The notes beneath the pieces were generated by a model. It worked only from the letters and a program-made list of their open reading frames with translations, had not been told where the DNA came from and searched no databases. Positions 1 through 5,065 of a DNA stretch of 5,065 bases are shown here, one piece after another. This stretch comes from Saprospiraceae bacterium (GTDB lineage Bacteria > Bacteroidota > Bacteroidia > Chitinophagales > Saprospiraceae), in NCBI GenBank assembly GCA_014379665.1, contig JACMLK010000385.1, positions 1-5,065 of the forward strand, in the 5' to 3' direction. The position numbers and the translations under genes are program-made. Each line of letters starts with the position of its first letter. Position 1 is the stretch's first letter.

Positions 1-1902
1 AGAAATCTGGTTTTGAGTCAAATGCTTAAAAACAATGATTTTAGATTTGATTCGGAGGAGATGTCTACTATTGCTTATATGATAAATAATGGTTTTATTT
101 CGGAGATTCAATACGAAGAACTTATTAAAAAACCCGTAGGGGCTAAAATTCATGAAGAAATAGGTAACAACGATGGTTTAGGCACCTATTTCAGAGAATA
201 TTTAAGGATCAAAGCGCTTCCTAAAATACTTATAGATTTATGGAAAGAAGATGGAGCCCCATACAATTTATACACTGACGGATTAAAAATAACCACTACC
301 CTGGACAGCAGAATGCAAAAACACGGGGAAGATGCAGTAAATAAGCATATGTCATATCTTCAGGGTGAATTTGTAAAACACTGGAAAGGATACAAAGAAG
401 AAAAACCATGGGGTGATGATAAATGGATAGACGAACAGGTGGAAAAAAGTGAAAGATATCAACTATTGAAGGAACAGATGTATTCTGAAAGCGAAATTGA
501 CTCTGTGTTTAATACCCCGGTTCCAATGAAAATTTTTTTCTGGGCTAAAGTACCGGAAGAAAGAGATACCATGATGACTCCTTTGGATAGCGTAAGATAT
601 TATTTTACTATGCTAAACTGCGGTTTTATGGCTATGGACCATAGCAATGGTTATATAAAATCATGGGTGGGAGGGACTGATTTCAGATATTTTAAATATG
701 ACCATATCATGAGTAAAAGGCAGGTTGGTTCTACTTTCAAACCAATTGTCTATGCCGCAGCCCTTCAGGATAGCATTAAACCTTGTCAGTTTTTTAGAAA
801 TCAGGAAGTCACTATAGAAGACTGGACCCCAAAAAACTCTGATGGAATTTACGGAGGGTGGTATTCGATGATAGGCGGTCTGACATATTCAACAAATGTC
901 ATCGCTGCACAGCTCATTGAAAAGGTTGGTATTCAAAAAACAATTGATCTTGCTACCAGGATGGGAATAACTTCCACGCTTCCACGGGAATACGGAATCA
1001 GCCTTGGTGCCGCCGATGTTGCTTTATATGATATGATGAAAGTGTTTGGAACGTTTGCGAATAAAGGTGTTCGTCCGGAGCCAATTGCTATTCTGAAAAT
1101 AGAAGACAGACATGGTAACGTTATTTATGATTATGAAGAATTATTGAGGACTGACCCACTGGTTGGTCCTAATAAAAGAGCAATGGACACGATGACGGCA
1201 GCCACTATGACACGTATGCTGCAGTCAGTTGTAATATACGGAACTGCCAATACCCTAAGAAGTCAATTTGTCCCACATGGTGATTTTGCCGGAAAGACAG
1301 GTACTACCCAAAACCATTCTGATGGATGGTTTATTGCTTACAATCCGAAATTAGTAACCGGTGCCTGGGTTGGCGCTCCAAGTCCTGCCGTAAGATTCAG
1401 GTCAATGGCCTTAGGGAGTGGATCTGCCACAGCATTGCCGATTGTAGGAAATTTTTGGTATTCTGTCGCAATAGATAGTAAAAGTGCAAAGATAACTCAG
1501 GAAAAATTTGTTGCCAATGAATCTGTTAATGCAAAAGTGCTTTGTCCATTCAGGATTCCTTTTCCTCCCGATACTTTTAACATTTTGATGCAGGATACTT
1601 TATTTAAGGACTCATTAATTCAATCAGGATTTAAGAATATGCAGGAAATTGCCAGAGAAAAATTCGGTTACCCGGCTCTTGACAATCCGGAAGGTGGAGA
1701 ACCCGATGGAAATTTACCGGAAACTGATCCCGATGGCGAGATAAGAAAGGAAAATAATACCAAACCGACAGATCAAAAAAAACCTGATGGACTCAAATCT
1801 CCGGACCCAAAGATTTCCGATAAAAAGAAAGGGGAAGAACTCAGGCCCACAACACCAAAAGATAAATTAAAAGACCCTCCTAAAAAAGGTGGAGGTCTGT
1901 AA
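1..1902 (+). CDS. Class A penicillin-binding protein, PBP1A type (5'-partial)
   Basis: This is a bifunctional peptidoglycan synthase anchored in the inner membrane and acting in the periplasm. Family members polymerise glycan strands with an N-terminal GT51 domain and cross-link them with a C-terminal transpeptidase domain. The frame is open to base 1 and the first residues (RNLVLSQM) resemble the end of a GT51 domain, so the true start and most of the glycosyltransferase lie upstream; the TTG at 13 is not a real start. Numbering from base 1 (633 residues visible), the transpeptidase domain spans about 205-480. It has all three penicillin-binding motifs: STFK with catalytic Ser at residue 244 (codon 730-732), STN at 297-299, and KTGTTQ starting at 432. 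An YNLYTDGLKITTTLD segment precedes it, as is usual in the family. The last ~70 residues form a Pro/Lys/Asp/Gly-rich, probably disordered tail. The stop overlaps the next gene's ATG by one base. The family assignment is firm; the choice of mrcA/ponA-type symbol is not. Confidence 0.95.
   Translation, partial: RNLVLSQMLKNNDFRFDSEEMSTIAYMINNGFISEIQYEELIKKPVGAKIHEEIGNNDGLGTYFREYLRIKALPKILIDLWKEDGAPYNLYTDGLKITTTLDSRMQKHGEDAVNKHMSYLQGEFVKHWKGYKEEKPWGDDKWIDEQVEKSERYQLLKEQMYSESEIDSVFNTPVPMKIFFWAKVPEERDTMMTPLDSVRYYFTMLNCGFMAMDHSNGYIKSWVGGTDFRYFKYDHIMSKRQVGSTFKPIVYAAALQDSIKPCQFFRNQEVTIEDWTPKNSDGIYGGWYSMIGGLTYSTNVIAAQLIEKVGIQKTIDLATRMGITSTLPREYGISLGAADVALYDMMKVFGTFANKGVRPEPIAILKIEDRHGNVIYDYEELLRTDPLVGPNKRAMDTMTAATMTRMLQSVVIYGTANTLRSQFVPHGDFAGKTGTTQNHSDGWFIAYNPKLVTGAWVGAPSPAVRFRSMALGSGSATALPIVGNFWYSVAIDSKSAKITQEKFVANESVNAKVLCPFRIPFPPDTFNILMQDTLFKDSLIQSGFKNMQEIAREKFGYPALDNPEGGEPDGNLPETDPDGEIRKENNTKPTDQKKPDGLKSPDPKISDKKKGEELRPTTPKDKLKDPPKKGGGL
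1891..1895 (+). promoter_or_regulatory. Shine-Dalgarno-like GGAGG before mtaB
   Basis: GGAGG lies six bases before the ATG at 1902, inside the Gly-Gly codons that end the PBP gene. It supports 1902 as the start over 1926. Bacteroidota generally make little use of Shine-Dalgarno pairing, and the other starts in this window lack such a site, so the match may be a by-product of glycine codons. Confidence 0.4.
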
Positions 1903-3272
1903 TGTATTTAATAAAACAGATTATTATGGCAACTCCGCTTACGGTGGCATTTCTAACCCTTGGATGTAAATTAAATTTTTCAGAGACATCCAGTATCCGA
2001 AGATCTTTTGAAGATCAGGGTTACAACACTGTGGAATTTGAACAAGGTGCTGATATTTATATTCTTAATACGTGTTCAGTTACTGATTTTGCTGACAAAA
2101 AATGCAGGTATGAAGTCAGAAGAGCTTTAAAATATTCACCCCAAGCCAGAATAGTGGTAGTAGGATGCTATGCACAACTGAAACCTCAGGAAATAGCTGA
2201 TATACCTGGGGTAGATTTGGTACTCGGTGCTGCGGAAAAATTCAACATCCTGAAATATATTGATGGAATTTCTAAGTCTGCTGATAAAGGCATGGTTATA
2301 GCTGGTGAAGTAAAAGAAGCTAATTCATTTATAGATGCATTTTCATTTGGTGACAGAACCCGGTCATTTCTAAAAGTACAGGATGGGTGTGACTATAAGT
2401 GTTCTTTCTGCACGATACCACAGGCAAGAGGAGCTAGCCGTAGTGATACTATAGAAAATGTGGTAACTAATGCCCAAAAGATTGCCAACCTGGGAGTAAA
2501 GGAAATTGTACTTACAGGAGTCAATCTTGGTGATTTTGGAAATGGAACGGAAGTAATCGAAGGCACAAAACCTAAAAAAGAAGGACTTTTTATTGATTTG
2601 GTAAAAGAATTGGATGATGTGAGTGGAATTGAAAGATATCGGATTTCCTCCATTGAGCCCAATCTTCTCACTAATGAATTGATAGATTTTGTAGCTGACT
2701 CAAATAAATTTGTGCCACATTTCCATATTCCCCTTCAGTCCGGAAGTGACAAAATCCTCAAGACAATGCGAAGGAGATATCAACGGGAATTATACAAAGA
2801 AAAGGTACGCCATATAAAATCTAAAATGCCACACTGTTGCATTGGTGTAGACGTCATTGTTGGGTTTCCGGGAGAGACAGAAGAGGATTTTATGGAAACG
2901 TATTATTTTCTAAATGAACTGGATGTTTCGTATTTCCATGTGTTTACTTATTCGGAAAGAGCAAATACTCCGGCCGCCGAAATGGGATTTCCTGTTTCTG
3001 TAGAAATCAGACGTCAACGAAATGAAATGCTGAGAATTTTATCTCAAAAAAAGAGAATCTCCTTTGTAACGCCCTTTCTTGGTACAGTTAGAGAGGTCTT
3101 ATTTGAACGAGATAAAATGGAAGGCATGATGTCCGGTTATACCGACAACTATATTAAGGTTATTCTCCCGCTTGATCCGGATATGATCAACACTACTTCC
3201 CATGTGATACTAAATAACTTTGATAAAAATTGTGAACACGTTGAATCATGCCTGGCAATGGAGAAAGTTTAA
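1902..3272 (+). CDS. mtaB: tRNA (t6A37) methylthiotransferase, MtaB family
   Basis: This is a cytoplasmic radical-SAM enzyme. Known MtaB proteins convert t6A to ms2t6A at position 37 of tRNAs that read ANN codons, using two [4Fe-4S] clusters and S-adenosylmethionine. The N-terminal methylthiotransferase domain (about 14-110) has the three expected cluster cysteines: C22 in TLGCKLNFSET, C58 in LNTCSVT and C89 in VVGCYAQ. The radical-SAM domain (about 155-370) carries CxxxCxxC at C163, C167 and C170 in the context QDGCDYKCSFCTIPQARG. A TRAM-like RNA-binding region occupies roughly 388-456. Total length (456 residues) fits the family, and TLGCKLNFSET points to MtaB rather than MiaB or RimO. The ATG at 1902 overlaps the PBP stop as TAATG and has GGAGG at 1891-1895. 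The in-frame ATG at 1926 (MATPLTVAFLTLGC) gives an N-terminus closer to usual family length and cannot be excluded. It is likely translated from the PBP transcript. Confidence 0.93.
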   Translation: MYLIKQIIMATPLTVAFLTLGCKLNFSETSSIRRSFEDQGYNTVEFEQGADIYILNTCSVTDFADKKCRYEVRRALKYSPQARIVVVGCYAQLKPQEIADIPGVDLVLGAAEKFNILKYIDGISKSADKGMVIAGEVKEANSFIDAFSFGDRTRSFLKVQDGCDYKCSFCTIPQARGASRSDTIENVVTNAQKIANLGVKEIVLTGVNLGDFGNGTEVIEGTKPKKEGLFIDLVKELDDVSGIERYRISSIEPNLLTNELIDFVADSNKFVPHFHIPLQSGSDKILKTMRRRYQRELYKEKVRHIKSKMPHCCIGVDVIVGFPGETEEDFMETYYFLNELDVSYFHVFTYSERANTPAAEMGFPVSVEIRRQRNEMLRILSQKKRISFVTPFLGTVREVLFERDKMEGMMSGYTDNYIKVILPLDPDMINTTSHVILNNFDKNCEHVESCLAMEKV

Positions 3273-3309
3273 AATAAGATTCACTTTTACACACCAAAAA
3301 ATAAATGTC

Positions 3310-3690
3310 ATGCATCTTACTGATAAGCTCAAAATGTTGAGTGATAAATTTTATCTAAGATTGGCAATCTCCTGGACGTTAATAATTCTATGGTTATCTT
3401 TGATTTCAGTACATTCTGTATCTCAATATAGCATTTGGAATTTTGCCGGAGCAGACAAATTGGTACATGTAATTTTTTATTTCATATTTTCCATTTTGTG
3501 GAGTATAGGATTAAAAAATAAAAATAGCATTAAAAAATTTGTTTTAATTTTTTCTGTTTCTTTTGGTATATTAATGGAAATTTGTCAATTTTACCTTTCA
3601 AACGGCAGATCTTTTGAACTTTATGATATTTTAGCCAATATTATAGGTTCTCTTGGCGGAGTTATATTATTTAAATTATTTATTAATTAA
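3310..3690 (+). CDS. VanZ-family small integral membrane protein
   Basis: The 126-residue product has four predicted membrane helices, at about residues 16-34, 50-68, 76-96 and 104-125, and almost no soluble portion. Conserved VanZ-like positions are visible: ADKLVHVIFYFIF (residues 48-60) before and in helix 2, MEICQ (89-93) at the end of helix 3, and GR..ELYDILANIIGSLGG (99-117) leading into helix 4. The family is named after VanZ of enterococcal teicoplanin resistance, but the molecular function of such stand-alone Bacteroidota members is not established, so no resistance role should be read from the name. The ATG at 3310 is chosen; the ATG at 3334 (118 residues) is almost equally good. 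The frame stays open upstream to a TTG at 3220, which would overlap mtaB by 53 bases, but the added residues are basic and do not look like family sequence. It sits 37 bp after mtaB and 6 bp before tonB, which argues for a shared transcript. Confidence 0.85.
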   Translation: MHLTDKLKMLSDKFYLRLAISWTLIILWLSLISVHSVSQYSIWNFAGADKLVHVIFYFIFSILWSIGLKNKNSIKKFVLIFSVSFGILMEICQFYLSNGRSFELYDILANIIGSLGGVILFKLFIN

Positions 3691-3696
3691 CCACTT

Positions 3697-4608
3697 ATGT
3701 TCAAAGAATTAGAAGTATCAGCAAATGGCGTTGCGCTGTTTTTCATCCTCCTTACTCTGTTGACTATTGGGCTGGTCATATTTTTTAAAAAGAAGTACAG
3801 ATCATACAGTCATCAGGATTTGGCGGAATCCAATAAAGAAAATATAACAAGATCCCTGAGTGCAAGAAGTAAATTTCCTGAAGTAGATGTTTTCAAAAAT
3901 ACAGGCAGTTTTTTTAATTATGGGTTGGCTTCAGCAGTAGCAATTGCGCTGATTTCCATGAGTTGGACCACCTATGAGAAGGAAGTTTATATTCCGGACA
4001 ATGCTTTGGCTATGGATGATGAAGTAGAAGTGGATATCCCACGTACTGCTGAACCGCCACCACCGCCACCGCCACCGCCACCACCTGTAATTCAGGAAGT
4101 TCCTGATACTGAAGTAATTGAGGAAGATCAGCCAAAATTTGAGAATCAGGAAGTAACTGAAGAAACAAAGGTAGAGGCTCCAGTAGTGAAGGCACCACCG
4201 CCACCGCCACCACCACCACCACCCAAACCAGTGGAGGACGAAATATTTAAAGTTGTGGAGCAAATGCCTAGATTTCCTGGTTGCGAAGACAAGGGTACTG
4301 ATAAAGAAAAAGAAGATTGTGCAAAAGGCAAAATGCTTGAATATATCTACAAGAACTTAAAGTATCCGGCAATTGCCCGTGAAAATGGGGTAGAAGGTCA
4401 GGTAGTACTTCAATTTGTGGTTGATAAAGATGGATCAATCACTGATACAAAAATTGTGAGGGATATTGGTGCAGGATGTGGTTCGGCTGCAGAATTAGTA
4501 GTTAATGGAATGAATAATATGGGCAAAAAGTGGACACCGGGTAAACAAAGAGGCAGACCTGTGCGAGTGCTCTACACATTACCTGTAAAATTTAAACTGG
4601 AAGGATAA
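3697..4608 (+). CDS. tonB: TonB family energy transducer with two membrane helices
   Basis: TonB proteins link the ExbB/ExbD proton motor of the inner membrane to TonB-dependent receptors in the outer membrane. In this 303-residue product, hydrophobic helix 1 covers about residues 12-30 and is followed by the basic KKKYR. Helix 2 covers about 73-92. By the positive-inside rule, residues 31-72 would be cytoplasmic and everything after helix 2 periplasmic. The periplasmic linker has an 11-proline run (residues 120-130) and a 10-proline run (167-176), separated by an acidic, Val/Glu-rich stretch. The TonB C-terminal domain (about 185-303) shows the Bacteroidota pattern QMPRFPGC, YIYKNLKYPAIARENGVEGQ, GAGCG, WTPGKQRGRPV and LPVKFKL. 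Cysteines C196, C208 and C261 are present; C196 and C208 flank an inserted acidic/lysine-rich segment and might pair. The ATG at 3697 has no Shine-Dalgarno site, which is usual for the phylum. The gene is followed by an intrinsic terminator. Confidence 0.93.
   Translation: MFKELEVSANGVALFFILLTLLTIGLVIFFKKKYRSYSHQDLAESNKENITRSLSARSKFPEVDVFKNTGSFFNYGLASAVAIALISMSWTTYEKEVYIPDNALAMDDEVEVDIPRTAEPPPPPPPPPPPVIQEVPDTEVIEEDQPKFENQEVTEETKVEAPVVKAPPPPPPPPPPKPVEDEIFKVVEQMPRFPGCEDKGTDKEKEDCAKGKMLEYIYKNLKYPAIARENGVEGQVVLQFVVDKDGSITDTKIVRDIGAGCGSAAELVVNGMNNMGKKWTPGKQRGRPVRVLYTLPVKFKLEG
4054..4086 (+). repeat. CCN codon repeat encoding 11 prolines
   Basis: Eleven consecutive proline codons, mostly alternating CCA and CCG and ending in CCT, make up the first polyproline tract of TonB. 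Such tracts form stiff, extended linkers that help TonB span the periplasm. As an imperfect triplet repeat it could vary in copy number. Confidence 0.85.
4195..4224 (+). repeat. CCN codon repeat encoding 10 prolines
   Basis: Ten consecutive proline codons form the second polyproline tract of TonB. Five of them, at 4207-4221, are identical CCA units, so this half is a purer triplet repeat than the first tract. The separation of 108 bases from the first tract is a whole number of codons and encodes an acidic spacer. Confidence 0.85.
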
Positions 4609-4635
4609 TTCTATATTTAGAATAATTTGTTTTAC

Positions 4636-4674
4636 AAAGAGGGTAGAAATTTAATTTCTACCCTCTTTTTTTTT
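4636..4674 (+). terminator. Rho-independent terminator after tonB
   Basis: A perfect 15-bp inverted repeat (4636-4650 with 4654-4668) encloses a TTA loop and ends in nine T residues (4666-4674). It begins 27 bases after the tonB stop and ends the rightward gene block. On the minus strand the stem is followed by only three T residues and then GTAAAAC, so it would be a weak terminator for the convergent receptor gene, though some bidirectional use is possible. Confidence 0.93.
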
Positions 4675-4693
4675 AGATGTGGGGTTTTAAAAT

Positions 4694-5065
4694 TTACAAG
4701 CTGTATCTCATCCCGACATATATATTCGCACCCATGACCGGACCCCATGCCAAAGAACTGTCAAAGTATGGGCCGAAAGGATGGGCTGCTGCGATAATAG
4801 GATGATGGAGTTTGTAATCAAATAAATTTACACCACCAACATATAATTCAAATATATTCTTCCATTTTTTATTTACCTGTGCATTGCTTAGTAAATAGGA
4901 CGGGGATTGATTTTACCATTTAAATGCTTCAGGATTGACTGCTGTTGAAGGTATTAGAACTGAATTTAACCAATTGATAGTATAATCAAATGTCCACCCC
5001 CTGCCGAATTTAAATGCAGTATTGGCAAACGACCTTTGAGGTGATACCAATGGTTTTCTGAGTAT
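4694..5065 (-). pseudogene. TonB-dependent receptor, C-terminal part with in-frame stop (5'-partial)
   Basis: The minus strand encodes the end of an outer-membrane beta-barrel receptor that would import a substrate using TonB energy; the substrate cannot be told from this fragment. Reading from the right edge, 50 residues (5065 to 4916) include FGRGWTFDYTINW and STAVNPEAFKW. A TAA at 4913-4915 follows, and then 72 residues in the same frame (4912 to 4697): NQSPSYLLSNAQVNKKW, ELYVGGVNLFDYK, HPIIAAAHPFGPYFDSSLAWGP and the terminal VGMRYSL before a TAA at 4694-4696. These match the closing strands of Bacteroidota TonB-dependent receptors, including the NLFDY and PFG.YFD.S..WGP patterns. Because the frame is kept across the stop, one base substitution explains it. 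If real, the product would lose its last barrel strands and the C-terminal assembly signal. A base-calling or assembly error is the main alternative. The gene start lies beyond the window. Confidence 0.8.

Noticed and set aside
13..15. TTG at 13 as the start of the PBP gene
   Set aside because: The frame is open through base 1, and the codons before it (R-N-L-V) continue the conserved GT51 ending. The gene simply enters from outside the window.
2393..2671. 92-residue open frame on the minus strand inside mtaB
   Set aside because: It lies fully opposite the conserved radical-SAM domain and has no recognisable protein features. It is a by-product of the mtaB codons.
3215..3222. TAACTTTG as a Bacteroidota -7 promoter element (TAnnTTTG) before the VanZ-like gene
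   Set aside because: No TTG occurs at the expected -33 distance, and the match lies within mtaB coding sequence. A second match, TATCTTTG at 3395-3402, is inside the VanZ-like gene and also lacks a -33 TTG. Both are probably chance.
3220..3309. N-terminal extension of the VanZ-like protein from the TTG at 3220
   Set aside because: It would overlap mtaB by 53 bases and adds 30 residues with no membrane or family character. ATG at 3310 or 3334 fits the family better.
3931..4331. Three minus-strand open frames rich in Trp, Val or Gly
   Set aside because: Their low-complexity runs are the complements of the TonB proline codons, so they are not genes.
4636..4668. Inverted repeat as a mobile-element end or attachment site
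   Set aside because: A three-base loop and trailing T run just after a stop codon are the hallmarks of an intrinsic terminator. No transposase or second copy is present.
4913..4915. TAA reassigned to an amino acid (alternative genetic code)
   Set aside because: TAA ends every gene in the window at sensible family-consistent positions, so the internal TAA is better explained by mutation or sequence error.

Overview
The window looks like ordinary chromosomal DNA from a member of the Bacteroidota. The evidence is the AT-rich composition, near-absence of Shine-Dalgarno sites, TAA used as the stop codon of every gene, a Bacteroidota-type TonB, and an outer-membrane receptor with the C-terminal signature typical of that phylum. 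The form of the TonB (an FPGCED motif plus a second cysteine before the C-terminal fold) suggests the Saprospiria/Chitinophagia side, but that placement is a weak inference.

Layout. Positions 1-1902 (+) hold the C-terminal two thirds or so of a class A penicillin-binding protein (PBP1A type), whose start lies upstream of the window. It overlaps by one base with a radical-SAM tRNA methylthiotransferase of the MtaB family (1902-3272, +). A small four-helix VanZ-family membrane protein (3310-3690, +) follows after 37 bp. Six bases later comes a TonB energy transducer (3697-4608, +) with two predicted membrane helices and two long polyproline tracts. A strong intrinsic terminator (4636-4674) closes this four-gene rightward block. 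From 4694 to the right edge the minus strand encodes the last ~120 residues of a TonB-dependent receptor, convergent with tonB. Its reading frame is interrupted by one in-frame TAA at 4913-4915, and receptor-like sequence continues in the same frame on both sides.

How the genes fit together. Tight spacing and one terminator suggest co-transcription of at least vanZ-tonB, and probably of the whole block. The themes are envelope building (PBP1A), tRNA modification (MtaB, ms2t6A at position 37) and outer-membrane energy transduction (TonB). The convergent receptor is a possible TonB client. I see no mobile element, CRISPR array, tRNA or rRNA, and no convincing evidence for a new biological system. 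The observation most worth checking is the interrupted receptor gene.
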